Shown piece after piece: positions 1 to 7,615 of a stretch of DNA of 64,000 nt; position 1 is the first letter of the stretch; each line of letters opens with the position of its first letter. Location: NCBI GenBank assembly GCA_013286645.1, contig JABDFJ010000002.1:16920-80919 (forward strand). Reading direction: 5' to 3'. This DNA is from Chlamydiota bacterium (lineage in GTDB: Bacteria; Chlamydiota; Chlamydiia; Chlamydiales; Parachlamydiaceae). Under the pieces are notes generated by a model. The model worked only from the letters and a program-made list of their open reading frames with translations, had not been told where the DNA came from and ran no database searches. The position numbers and the translations under genes are program-made.

Positions 1-690
1 GAGGACCAAGACTCTATCGCAGAGGTATTTGATCAAGGAAAGATCGTGGGAGATAAACAGATAGCTCAAGGAAAGCGTTTCTTTAAGCTCTTGCAGAAGA
101 TTGAGAATCTGGGCTTGCACAGACACATCTAAGGCAGATACCGCTTCATCGCATACGATTAAGCGCGGATTCAGCGAGATGGCCCTTCCAATGCAAATGC
201 GCTGCTGTTGTCCCCCTGAAAATTGGTGAGGGTAGCGCCACATGACATCGGCTGGCATGCCGACCATAGCTAAGACTTCAGCCACGCGTTCCTTTTGGGC
301 CGCGCGTGTTTTGACCACATCGTGATAAAGTAAACCTTCACCCAGACTATCGAGAATCATTTTTCTTGGGTTAAGGGAGGCAAAGGGGTCTTGGAAAATA
401 ATTTGGGCGTGTTTGCGGAATTGCTTGAGCGCCACAGGATCTAGAGAAAGGATATTGTTGCCTTGAAAGAGCACCTCCCCTCCCGTGGGTTGGACTAAAC
501 GCAAAACAGCGCGGCCGAGTGTACTTTTCCCAGAACCTGTTTCTCCCACCACTCCCAGGACTTCACCTTGAGTGAGATCTAAGTTAACCCCTTCGACCGC
601 ATGCACGTGGTTGACGACTTTGCGGATGATACCAGCATGGATGGGGAAATGCACTTTAAGATCGCGTACCTGCAAGAGTGAGGGATTCAA
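1..690 (-). CDS. Oligopeptide ABC transporter ATP-binding protein, DppF/OppF type (partial)
   Basis: Cytoplasmic ATPase of a peptide ABC importer. The gene reads leftward and runs off the window edge, so about 230 codons of the N-terminal part are present. Visible motifs in order: Walker A (GETGSGKST), Q-loop (IFQDPFASLNP), signature (FSGGQQQRICIGRA), Walker B (LIVCDEAVSALD) and switch His (FISHDL). I place the start at a TTG at 690, because an AAGGAGT ribosome binding site lies 5 bases upstream and no ATG is suitably placed. It follows the second ATPase gene with 23 bases between them, so the two are probably one operon and pair in one transporter. OppF-type proteins usually extend some 90 residues further. 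Family assignment is firm; the exact peptide substrate is unknown. Confidence 0.9.
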   Translation of the reverse strand, partial: MNPSLLQVRDLKVHFPIHAGIIRKVVNHVHAVEGVNLDLTQGEVLGVVGETGSGKSTLGRAVLRLVQPTGGEVLFQGNNILSLDPVALKQFRKHAQIIFQDPFASLNPRKMILDSLGEGLLYHDVVKTRAAQKERVAEVLAMVGMPADVMWRYPHQFSGGQQQRICIGRAISLNPRLIVCDEAVSALDVSVQAQILNLLQELKETLSLSYLFISHDLSLIKYLCDRVLVL

Positions 691-713
691 TCGGGACTCC
701 TTAATAGAAAAAA

Positions 714-1694
714 TCAGCTTTTATCATGCAGCCAGCATTTGGCAGTGTGATGGTTTTTGGTTTCAATGGGAAACATTGGCACGGCTCCTTCTAGACAACG
801 CGGCATGACATAAGGACAGCGTGGGTTGAACCGACAGCCTTGTGGGAAATTCTGGGGTGAGGGGACAGAGCCTTTGATTGTGTGCAAGCGTGTTTTAGCC
901 TGTTGCATGGCGGGACGTGAAGCAAAGAGTTCTTGGGTATATGGATGCGCCATATGATCGAAGGTATCGAGGGCGCTGCCCCGTTCAACAGCTTGCGCAG
1001 CGTACATCACAATGACATCATCTGCCATTTCGGCGACGATGCCCATATCGTGGGTGATCAGCAAGACAGCCATCCCCCTGTTTTTTTGTAGGGCGCGAAT
1101 GAGATCGAGGATTTGTGCTTGAATGGTGACATCTAAAGCTGTAGTAGGCTCATCGGCGATTAACACATCAGGTTCACACATGAGCGCCATGGCAATCATC
1201 ACCCGTTGCCGCATCCCTCCAGAGAGTTGATGTGGATAGCTGAAAAAGCGCTCTTGGGGCGAGGGGATGCCCACTTCTGCTAAGGTGTTGATAGCGCGTT
1301 GCATGGCGTCATCCCCATACAATTGAAGGTGCATTTCGGCGACTTCCACCAGCTGTTCACCGATGGAATAGACCGGATTAAGAGCTGAAGTGGGGTCTTG
1401 AAAGATCATCGCGATACGGCCACCACGAATTTTACGCATCTCTTTTTCTGATAAGGTCAGCAGATTGCGGTTCTGGTAGATCACCTCGCCTGTCGACGGC
1501 AACGCGGGAGGGTGAGGTAAGATACGCATTAGTGAAAGCGCTGTGAGGGATTTGCCACAGCCTGATTCCCCCACTAAGGCCAATGTTTTGCCAGCGTGCA
1601 GTTCAAAGGATAAGTCATCGACAATAGCGATGACTTGTTGTTCCATGTGTAGGCGTGTGGTGAGGTTGTTGACTTTGAGAACCGGTTCAGGCAT
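714..1694 (-). CDS. Oligopeptide ABC transporter ATP-binding protein, DppD/OppD type
   Basis: Partner ATPase of the peptide importer, 326 residues from the chosen start. Walker A is GESGCGKS (residues 42-49), followed by a Q-loop ([12 protein letters not shown]), signature LSGGMRQR, Walker [13 protein letters not shown] and switch His LLITHD. The C-terminal oligopeptide-transporter extension with its Cys-rich stretch ([14 protein letters not shown]) is present, which is typical of OppD/DppD and can bind an Fe-S cluster in relatives. A longer reading frame starts at 1802, but its first 36 residues overlap the end of the next gene and look non-coding, so MPEPVLKV at 1694 is preferred; no strong ribosome binding site is seen. 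Chlamydia carries an adjacent dppD-dppF pair, which fits this arrangement. Confidence 0.9.
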   Translation of the reverse strand: MPEPVLKVNNLTTRLHMEQQVIAIVDDLSFELHAGKTLALVGESGCGKSLTALSLMRILPHPPALPSTGEVIYQNRNLLTLSEKEMRKIRGGRIAMIFQDPTSALNPVYSIGEQLVEVAEMHLQLYGDDAMQRAINTLAEVGIPSPQERFFSYPHQLSGGMRQRVMIAMALMCEPDVLIADEPTTALDVTIQAQILDLIRALQKNRGMAVLLITHDMGIVAEMADDVIVMYAAQAVERGSALDTFDHMAHPYTQELFASRPAMQQAKTRLHTIKGSVPSPQNFPQGCRFNPRCPYVMPRCLEGAVPMFPIETKNHHTAKCWLHDKS

Positions 1695-1782
1695 CAGGAG
1701 GATTTTCCCTTGAGAACTGTATACGTTATTTCTATACGATCCCTTAGTTTGCCTACAACGTGAATTTTCTGTGAAGCGCAAA

Positions 1783-3120
1783 TTATACCAAAAGCGTTTC
1801 ATTGCCAGATGGGTTCACTACTTTTTCCTTCTTTGTGGGTTGAGGCGGCTTGTCTAGTTTAGTGTCTTTGGTGGGCTGAGCAGGTTTCTCTAGTTTGGTG
1901 TCTTTGGTGATTTGTTTTTGGCTTTTGTTTTCTATTTTAGCATCTTTAGAGGGGTGTATTACTTTTTCTAAGTTAGCGTCTTTGGTGGTTTGTGTTGTTT
2001 TTTCTGGTTTAGTGTCTTTGGAAGGTTTTTTTTTGTTTTCTAAATGAACATTTTTTGAATGTTCCTGTTTTGTACTCTCTTGTGGGGGTGTGGTACTTGG
2101 TTTAGCGTGCCACATAGCTTCTCTCATAGAAGGTTCTTTTTCTTTGGTTGCGGATTTAAGTGCTGGTGATTCGACTTTAGGAGGTGTTGTTGTAGGTGTG
2201 ACGGCTTTGGTTGTCATGGGCTTTTCTGTTGTTGGGAGGGCAGCATGAGATTGTATTGGGATAGGAGCAGCTGCTCCGCCTGTAGGCACAAAAGGTTTAC
2301 CAAAGGTCTGTTGGTAGTCTGCTTGGAATTTTTTATAAATACGGTTGGGATCAACTCGATAATAAAAATTTCCCATTTGTTGCAATTTATCTGGAGCGAG
2401 CAATATATCCTGACTTAATGGCGTGGCGGTAATCGTAGGAGCTGGGGGTCTGGTTGTGTTATAAATAGTGGCATTAGCTTTTGTGGCAGCATTTAACTTA
2501 GATAGAGTTTGTTTGAGCTCTAGCATGGGTTTGGATGATGAATTGTGATTTAAGATATTCTGCTCCATTTCGCTTCTTACTTTACTTAAATCGCCTCCAT
2601 ATTTCTTCAGTAGTGATGGATATTCTGGACTTGCTTTTATGATCTTATCTAACTGATTGTTATAATCGTTTTGCAATTTTTGAACGGTTTTATCTTGATT
2701 GATAGCGTCTTGGGCGGTGCCATTAAATCTTCCTAGTACGGCACTATTTTGATTATGAAATTTCACATTTGCAGCTTGATCTGAGTTGTATTTTGCAACG
2801 TACTGTGCCTTAAGTTGCTGATCTTGTTGATAGCTTGTGCTATTCTCTTGTTCTGCCGCGAGAGCTTCGTCAATTTTCACTAGTTTGTTGAGATTATCTT
2901 TGTCGCGTAGTGCATTAATTTCATCTTGAGCTTTGATATAAATAGGGGTATTGGGCTGATAGCCCGCTTGGGTCTTTTGTAACTCTGTGATTTGATTTTC
3001 TATTTGAGGATTTCCAAGCTGATTGGGATCGAGGGCTTCGAGATGATTAGCTTGCCCAAACACAAAAGCGTTTGCAATGAATAATGTGATGATTAAGGCG
3101 CTAACTTTTCTTGCTTGCAT
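1783..3120 (-). CDS. Exported Lys/Pro/Thr-rich repeat protein, copy 1
   Basis: No known family recognised; 445 residues. The N-terminus is a clear signal peptide (MQARKVSALIITLFIANAFV...), with ATG at 3120 preceded by GAGG 7 bases upstream. The first part of the mature protein is Gln/Asn-rich and helical in character, with likely coiled coil. The last 150 residues are low-complexity Lys/Pro/Thr with an 11-residue repeat of the type TKDTKLEKPxQ. It shares the ANHLEAxDPNQLGNPQ start, the FxADYQQTFGKPFVPTG block and the tail with the next gene upstream, so the two are tandem duplicates 114 bases apart and probably co-transcribed. The highly charged tail and signal peptide suggest a surface or secreted protein; function is unknown. 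Confidence 0.8.
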   Translation of the reverse strand: MQARKVSALIITLFIANAFVFGQANHLEALDPNQLGNPQIENQITELQKTQAGYQPNTPIYIKAQDEINALRDKDNLNKLVKIDEALAAEQENSTSYQQDQQLKAQYVAKYNSDQAANVKFHNQNSAVLGRFNGTAQDAINQDKTVQKLQNDYNNQLDKIIKASPEYPSLLKKYGGDLSKVRSEMEQNILNHNSSSKPMLELKQTLSKLNAATKANATIYNTTRPPAPTITATPLSQDILLAPDKLQQMGNFYYRVDPNRIYKKFQADYQQTFGKPFVPTGGAAAPIPIQSHAALPTTEKPMTTKAVTPTTTPPKVESPALKSATKEKEPSMREAMWHAKPSTTPPQESTKQEHSKNVHLENKKKPSKDTKPEKTTQTTKDANLEKVIHPSKDAKIENKSQKQITKDTKLEKPAQPTKDTKLDKPPQPTKKEKVVNPSGNETLLV

Positions 3121-3234
3121 AATAACCTCAACATATTTTTCAATAAAACTCACATGTTTACACTAAATTTGGCATAGGCTTTTATCCGATCGAGGTCTCG
3201 TGTCTAATCTCTTAAGTCATGCCGAATAATTTCC

Positions 3235-4896
3235 TTATTGAGCCCAAACATTCATTGCTAAAGGATTTGGGGCTTTCTCATTTTTTGTGGGTTGTTGCGG
3301 TTTTTCTAATTTAGTGTCTTTGATGGGCTGGACTGGTTTTTCTAGTTTAGTGTCATTGGTGGTTTGTGGTGGTTTTTCTAATTTAGTGTCTTTAGAGGTA
3401 GGTGTGGACTTTTCGGATTTAGCGTCTTTAGAGGGGTGCATTACTTTTTCTAAGTTAGCATCTTTGGTGGTTTGTATTGTTTTTTCTGGTTTAGTGTCTT
3501 TGGAAGGTTTTTTCTGCTTTTCTAAATTAATATTTTTTGAATGCTCCTGTTTTATGCGATCTTGTGGGGGTGTGGTACTTGGTTTAGTGTGCCACATAGC
3601 TTCTCTCATAGAAGGTTCTTTTTCTTTGATTGCGGATTTCAGCGCTGGCGATTCGACTTTAGGAGGTGTTGTTGTAGGTGTGATGGCTTTGGTTGTCATT
3701 GGTTTTTCTTTGGTTGGGAGAGAAGCGCGAGCTGGATTGGGGAGAGGAGCTGCCGTTCCTGTTGGCACAAAAGGTTTGCCAAATGTCTGTTGGTACTCAG
3801 CCCTGAATGTCTGATATATTCCATTGGGATCATGTTGGTAATAAAAGTCTCCTGTATTTTGTATTTGATCAAACTCCACAGAGACTTTATGGCCTCCTAT
3901 CTCGGGGGATGAAGGAGCTGGTGGTGCTGGAGGAAGCGAGATGTCGTAAGCTGGGTGATGTTGCAATGCCTGTATTTGTTGGTCTACTGCTTGTTTTTTG
4001 GTCTCATCCATACCGCTTTGTGGACTAGAGTGAATCTCATGTTGGACTGCAGTAAGATTTTTTTGAGCCTTATTAATTGCTTCTAGTGTATTTGAACGCA
4101 CCTGTTTCAAGTTATTGACTTGATTAAACACATTCATTGCTTTTTGTTTAGCAGCTGGGTCCTGTTCAAGGCGCAAAGAACTTTTTACCCCGTTAGCTGA
4201 TAACATTTCCGTAAAGTTATCATGAAAGCTTTTTCTCACGTTAGCAGGCGCATCTTTCCACAATTGTACATTCTTGAGATAAAGGTTATAATCATGGTAG
4301 TCTTGTGTTGATTGTAATTGATTAATAGCATCTTCTAAAGCTGTTTTCCTGTTTATGGCATCATCGAATGCTTTTTGAGCATTGTTCAGTTTGTTTTGGT
4401 CACTAAGTCTGTCGTTTGCAATGCTTTGGGCCAAGGCAGCTGATTCTTTTTTTAATGACTCCATCTGAGTTTCTTGATTAATAGCATCTTGAGCAGTACC
4501 TGTGAATCTACCAATTACAGAAGCGTTTTGATCGTGATATTGCTTATATTCCCCATACTTTTGAACATATTGTAATTCGAGATCGGTGGCTAATTTTCGA
4601 TTTTGTTCTACGCTAGCTGCATCTTGATTGCTCTTATCATTATTAATTTTGTTTATCTTATCTATAATAGCTTGACTTTGCAAAAAGTTAATGTCATCTG
4701 TGGCTTTAATATAATAAGGATCGTCTGTTTGGCGTCCCTGTTGGATCTTGCGGTCTTGGTCGATCTTCTGTTCTATTGTCTGGGGATTTCCAAGCTGATT
4801 GGGATCGACAGCCTCCAGATGGTTGGCTGGTCCAAACAGACAAACGTTTGCAATCAGAGCTGTTACGATAAAAGTAAGGACTTTTTTTACTAGCAT
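3235..4896 (-). CDS. Exported Lys/Pro/Thr-rich repeat protein, copy 2
   Basis: Paralogue of the preceding entry, 553 residues. The start is ATG at 4896 with GAGGTGG just upstream; a GTG two codons earlier would crowd that site. Signal peptide MLVKKVLTFIVTALIANV, then a conserved ANHLEAVDPNQLGNPQ block. A Gln/Asn/Lys-rich helical region of about 250 residues follows; it is longer than in copy 1 and likely forms coiled coil. Then comes a Pro/Thr linker (KAITPTTTPPKVESPALK) and at least six 11-residue repeats of the type SKDTKLEKPxQ. A near-consensus promoter lies directly upstream at 4935-4964. No catalytic motif is visible. A secreted, host-directed or envelope-associated role is an inference from architecture only. 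Confidence 0.8.
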   Translation of the reverse strand: MLVKKVLTFIVTALIANVCLFGPANHLEAVDPNQLGNPQTIEQKIDQDRKIQQGRQTDDPYYIKATDDINFLQSQAIIDKINKINNDKSNQDAASVEQNRKLATDLELQYVQKYGEYKQYHDQNASVIGRFTGTAQDAINQETQMESLKKESAALAQSIANDRLSDQNKLNNAQKAFDDAINRKTALEDAINQLQSTQDYHDYNLYLKNVQLWKDAPANVRKSFHDNFTEMLSANGVKSSLRLEQDPAAKQKAMNVFNQVNNLKQVRSNTLEAINKAQKNLTAVQHEIHSSPQSGMDETKKQAVDQQIQALQHHPAYDISLPPAPPAPSSPEIGGHKVSVEFDQIQNTGDFYYQHDPNGIYQTFRAEYQQTFGKPFVPTGTAAPLPNPARASLPTKEKPMTTKAITPTTTPPKVESPALKSAIKEKEPSMREAMWHTKPSTTPPQDRIKQEHSKNINLEKQKKPSKDTKPEKTIQTTKDANLEKVMHPSKDAKSEKSTPTSKDTKLEKPPQTTNDTKLEKPVQPIKDTKLEKPQQPTKNEKAPNPLAMNVWAQ

Positions 4897-4934
4897 AACC
4901 ACCTCAATGCCTTTTCAATAAGGTTTACATGTTT

Positions 4935-4964
4935 ATTATATATAAAGTAAATTTTATGTGTAAA
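4935..4964 (-). promoter_or_regulatory. Candidate sigma-66/sigma-70 promoter for the repeat-protein pair
   Basis: Read leftward: TTTACA, 18 bases, then TATAAT (perfect -10), ending about 38 bases upstream of the start codon of the copy 2 exported protein, in very AT-rich DNA. Five of six bases match the -35 consensus. Confidence 0.6.
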
Positions 4965-4981
4965 TTATTTTTAAAATAAAT

Positions 4982-5010
4982 TTTAACTATAATTCTCTAT
5001 TTGCTATAAT
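4982..5010 (+). promoter_or_regulatory. Candidate promoter for the DUF378 gene
   Basis: A perfect -10 box TATAAT at 5005-5010 lies 17 bases after a weak -35 (TTTAAC at 4982). It is 72 bases upstream of the DUF378 start codon and divergent from the repeat-protein promoter. Confidence 0.45.
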
Positions 5011-5082
5011 ATAGTTAGGGTAGTGTGTCTTTGTTAAAGTGTTGATAAAGATATTGCCTACCGGGTTAATTAAGGAGGGGCT

Positions 5083-5295
5083 ATGAAACTAGTTGATCTC
5101 ATTACGTTTGTGTTACTCATTATTGGTGGACTAAACTGGGGATTTATGGGGTTGGCAGACTTTAACCTTGTCACGGCAATATTTGGTGCTGCGACAATGT
5201 TAACAAAAGTAACGTATCTATTAATAGGTGCGTCAGCATTGTATCAGTTGTACCATCACTTCTGTGGGCATGGTGCAGGCTGCTGTAGCAAATAA
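5083..5295 (+). CDS. DUF378 family small membrane protein
   Basis: A 70-residue protein with two predicted transmembrane helices. The signature VLLIIGGLNWGFMGLADFNLV and the later LLIGASALYQL are characteristic of DUF378 proteins (YuzA-like), whose biochemical function is not known. A strong ribosome binding site (AAGGAGGGG) precedes the ATG. The C-terminus ends in a Cys/His-rich CGHGAGCCSK tail, which could bind metal; that is only a suggestion. It is a single-gene transcription unit: own candidate promoter upstream and a hairpin terminator right after the stop. Confidence 0.85.
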   Translation: MKLVDLITFVLLIIGGLNWGFMGLADFNLVTAIFGAATMLTKVTYLLIGASALYQLYHHFCGHGAGCCSK

Positions 5296-5323
5296 AGTCT
5301 AATTACCATTAGGCCAGTAACGA

Positions 5324-5388
5324 AACGACAGCTGTTCATCATTACCCAGTAAAATGGGTGTGTGGTGAATGAGTTGTCGTTTTTTTTA
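5324..5388 (+). terminator. Rho-independent terminator after the DUF378 gene
   Basis: A long imperfect stem (AACGACA... paired with ...TTGTCGTT, closing around ACCCA/TGGGT) at 5324-5380 is followed directly by a run of eight T. It lies 28 bases after the stop codon. Confidence 0.8.
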
Positions 5389-5449
5389 CTTTTTTCTTGC
5401 TTCCTAATCAGTTATACCATGTCGACGGCATAGGATTTTAGGACGTGAT

Positions 5450-6316
5450 ATGGTCTCTTTAGTCTCATTCATTCAGACAACCGCTTATGAGATTGCACCC
5501 ACCCGCTTGCGTGTGCCTCCTATTTTGTGGTCGGCCTTTGCCACCTTAAATAAAATTCATGCTGTGTGGCGTTGGTTTCGCCGCTTCGAACTTTACCGCC
5601 GTCCAGACAATCTCGTGCAGTTGTTGGCGGGACATGTGGTCAATGTGGTCGTGGGTGAAGCGGTGCTTTTGCGCATCGCCGCGCAGTGTTTATTGGTAGC
5701 TACGCGCTTAATGGAATGTGTTCAGCAACAATCGGCGCTATGCCGGGCATGTAAGCATTGGATGTCGGCGGTTAAAGGACACTATCCCCATCCCGTCCAC
5801 GTTGATTGGGACACGCGGTTTGAAACAGGCTATTTTGCACAGAAAGCACTAGCTGTGAGTTATCGCCTAGAACGGATTGCGCGCGGCACTTTCAGTGTGA
5901 TAGCCGAAATGTTTAAGCTAAGCATGCATCTCATGGATGTGATCGATGCCTTTAGTTGGAGCCCATCCACCAAATATGAGGGGATCAATGAAGGCTTCGT
6001 CAATATTACCAAATGGTTAGCGGTCACAGTCGAACATAAAGAAGAGCTGTTGATGGGGATCACGAAGCATCGAGAGCTGATTGAGCGTTTACTGTGCGGT
6101 TCGATCATCAGCTATGACCAGTTACATGCAGGTGTAAGCAAAGCCTTGGAAAAGACAGAAGTAGTGTATCATGGGGTTAAAACAGCCACGACCTTTGGTG
6201 GAGGCATTTTAATGGACACCCTCAGCAATGTGTGTGTGATCGTGGGTTGTGCACAATGGCGCCCTGTAGCATGGGCTTCACGCAGGTTGGCTAAACAGGA
6301 TTGTATACGTTTATAA
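5450..6316 (+). CDS. Hypothetical protein
   Basis: Not recognised. A 288-residue protein whose ATG follows TAGGACGTGAT, a moderate ribosome binding site. The composition is helix-forming with amphipathic stretches (residues 60-90 VVNVVVGEAVLLRIAAQCLL); no signal peptide or clear Walker, Cys-pair or catalytic motif is seen. Codon use and an uninterrupted frame support a real gene, and no other long frame competes here. Its 3' end overlaps the convergent PIN toxin gene by 26 bases. It could be a chlamydia-specific protein of unknown function. Confidence 0.65.
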   Translation: MVSLVSFIQTTAYEIAPTRLRVPPILWSAFATLNKIHAVWRWFRRFELYRRPDNLVQLLAGHVVNVVVGEAVLLRIAAQCLLVATRLMECVQQQSALCRACKHWMSAVKGHYPHPVHVDWDTRFETGYFAQKALAVSYRLERIARGTFSVIAEMFKLSMHLMDVIDAFSWSPSTKYEGINEGFVNITKWLAVTVEHKEELLMGITKHRELIERLLCGSIISYDQLHAGVSKALEKTEVVYHGVKTATTFGGGILMDTLSNVCVIVGCAQWRPVAWASRRLAKQDCIRL

Positions 6317-6731
6317 AACGGTCATGTCCATAGGCTAATAATTTTTCATCACAGGTCACTAAAACGGCATTTTCTTCATGCGCACTCGCGAGCAGAATTC
6401 GATCTGCCGGATCCCCATGGGGTTGACCTGGTAAACGGGAACTTTGGATGGCTATGCGGGGAGAAAGCGGAACTAATGTCATGCCCGGCAAACTTAGCAT
6501 CTGATCGATCCAATCAAAACAATCCATGCCTAAGGCGATCCTCCCTTTTTCTTCTAACATCCCAATTTCCCAAATAGAGATTGCCGAAATTAAAATACCA
6601 TCCCGATCTTGACTCTGGTTGACAGCTTTGCGGAAAGGTTGCGATAAGACCGTGTTTCCTTGCATTAACCAGATTAAAACATGTGTATCTAATAAGAGTT
6701 TATGTCGTTTTAAGTCTTTAAGTAGCGGCAT
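6291..6731 (-). CDS. PIN-domain toxin, VapC family
   Basis: A predicted ribonuclease toxin of a type II toxin-antitoxin pair, 146 residues. PIN-domain acidic residues are in place: LLLDTHVLIW (first Asp), SAISIWEIGML (Glu), HGDPADRILLA (Asp) and LVTCDEKLL (last Asp). These would coordinate Mg2+ for RNA cleavage. Its ATG lies inside the last codons of the antitoxin gene (14-base overlap), which is typical of translational coupling. A signal AGAGG lies about 8 bases upstream within the antitoxin frame. The 3' end overlaps the convergent hypothetical gene. Target RNA is unknown. Confidence 0.88.
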   Translation of the reverse strand: MPLLKDLKRHKLLLDTHVLIWLMQGNTVLSQPFRKAVNQSQDRDGILISAISIWEIGMLEEKGRIALGMDCFDWIDQMLSLPGMTLVPLSPRIAIQSSRLPGQPHGDPADRILLASAHEENAVLVTCDEKLLAYGHDRFINVYNPV

Positions 6732-6948
6732 CCCACGCCTCTGCTAGCGGTGCGATGATATCTCCCTTGATTTCAATAGTGCCGGCCATTTTTCCAAATA
6801 ATGTCCGATCAGTTTTTTCAATGGGACATAACTTCACAATAGGCACATGATGTTTGGTGATCACAATCTCTTGGCCTGATGTTTTTACCACATCCATAAT
6901 TTTAAGGCACTCGGCTTTAAATTTGCCTGCCTGCATAAACCTATCCAT
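6718..6948 (-). CDS. Antitoxin, Phd/YefM-like
   Basis: A 76-residue antitoxin partner of the PIN toxin. The N-terminal half (KAECLKIMDVVKTSGQEIVI followed by TKHHVPIVKL) matches the Phd/YefM fold, which binds operator DNA. The C-terminal half should wrap the toxin. I chose ATG at 6948 because GGAGGGT lies 7 bases upstream; a TTG at 6954 would be too close to that site. The first gene of the two-gene operon. A direct repeat immediately upstream is a candidate operator for self-regulation. Confidence 0.82.
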   Translation of the reverse strand: MDRFMQAGKFKAECLKIMDVVKTSGQEIVITKHHVPIVKLCPIEKTDRTLFGKMAGTIEIKGDIIAPLAEAWDAAT

Positions 6949-6962
6949 AAACAAACCCTCCT

Positions 6963-6988
6963 ATAGTCATAATACCATAGTCATAATA
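6963..6988 (-). promoter_or_regulatory. Candidate antitoxin operator (direct repeat)
   Basis: Two exact copies of ATAGTCATAATA (6963-6974 and 6977-6988) with a 14-base period, just upstream of the antitoxin ribosome binding site. On the minus strand each contains TATTAT, so the repeat may overlap the promoter. Antitoxins of this family usually repress their own operon. Confidence 0.5.
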
Positions 6989-7035
6989 ATTTGGCATCAA
7001 ATTTTTCCGGTGTCATGAGCTTCCGTTCGAAAAGC

Positions 7036-7225
7036 GCTGTTGCTCGGTCCTTTAGGTCGTTTTGGTCCTTTAGGTCCCTTTTCTAGATGGCTTCATTCGG
7101 CGCTTAACGCACACGGGCACGAAATCTAGGTGATGTAAGAGATTAATGCAGGAACGAAATGGACAAGGACCCATGTCCATGCAGTCCATATCGTCCATGC
7201 ATGTCCATGTAGTCCATTGTCCATT
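7036..7225. repeat. Composite short-word repeat region (GTCCTTTAGG, GGGCACG and GTCCAT words)
   Basis: No gene between the antitoxin and rpsJ. Three word families seen elsewhere in the window lie side by side here. 7050-7087 has CGGTCCTTTAGGTCGTTTTG followed by a second GGTCCTTTAGGTCC, as at 45165-45206. 7108-7141 resembles half of the element at 38697-38751 (ACGGGCACGAAAT...TAGGT). 7160-7222 has repeated GTCCATG/AGTCCAT words, as at 25065-25103. An ATGGACAAGGACC copy at 7159 lies inverted to these. This looks like a graveyard of decayed hairpin elements. Confidence 0.6.
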
Positions 7226-7241
7226 AGCCTAAGCAGAGAGC

Positions 7242-7598
7242 TTAAGCTTTGATTTTGATGTCCACACCAGCAGGCAGAGTCAACGTTTTGAGGGCGTCGA
7301 TGGTTTTGCCTGTGGGGTTGAGGATATCTACTAACCGTTTGTGCGTGCGAATTTCAAACTGTTCGCGCGATTTGCGGTCGATGTTGGGCGAACGCAATAC
7401 GGTGTAGATTTCACGGCGTGTCGGCATAGGAATGGGGCCGGCAACGCCAGCGCCTGTACGCTTGGCTGTTTCCACAATGTCGGCAGTAGAACGATCGAGA
7501 ATACGTTGATCGTAGCCTTTGAGACGGATGCGGATTTTCTGCCGCGCCATCTTCGGCTGCTGCTTCTCCTGTTTGGGTTGCTTGTCTTGTTTTGCCAT
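7242..7598 (-). CDS. rpsJ: 30S ribosomal protein S10
   Basis: S10 binds 16S rRNA in the 30S head and, as NusE, joins antitermination complexes. The core from [10 protein letters not shown] through [11 protein letters not shown] to PAGVDIKIK is intact. The frame from ATG 7598 gives 118 residues, some 13 more than usual, because of a Lys/Gln-rich N-terminal extension ([16 protein letters not shown]). An internal ATG at 7550 would give the standard length. I keep the long start because AAGG lies 6 bases upstream and fusA ends only 17 bases before it. Last gene of the rpsL-rpsG-fusA-rpsJ operon; this position directly after fusA (without tuf) is the Chlamydia arrangement. Confidence 0.93.
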   Translation of the reverse strand: MAKQDKQPKQEKQQPKMARQKIRIRLKGYDQRILDRSTADIVETAKRTGAGVAGPIPMPTRREIYTVLRSPNIDRKSREQFEIRTHKRLVDILNPTGKTIDALKTLTLPAGVDIKIKA

Positions 7599-7615
7599 AA
7601 CTAACCTTATGAACC

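Noticed and set aside
3287..3814. Protein of 175 residues on the plus strand
   Set aside because: It is the antisense of the Lys/Pro repeat region of the exported protein; the repeats keep the reverse frame open.
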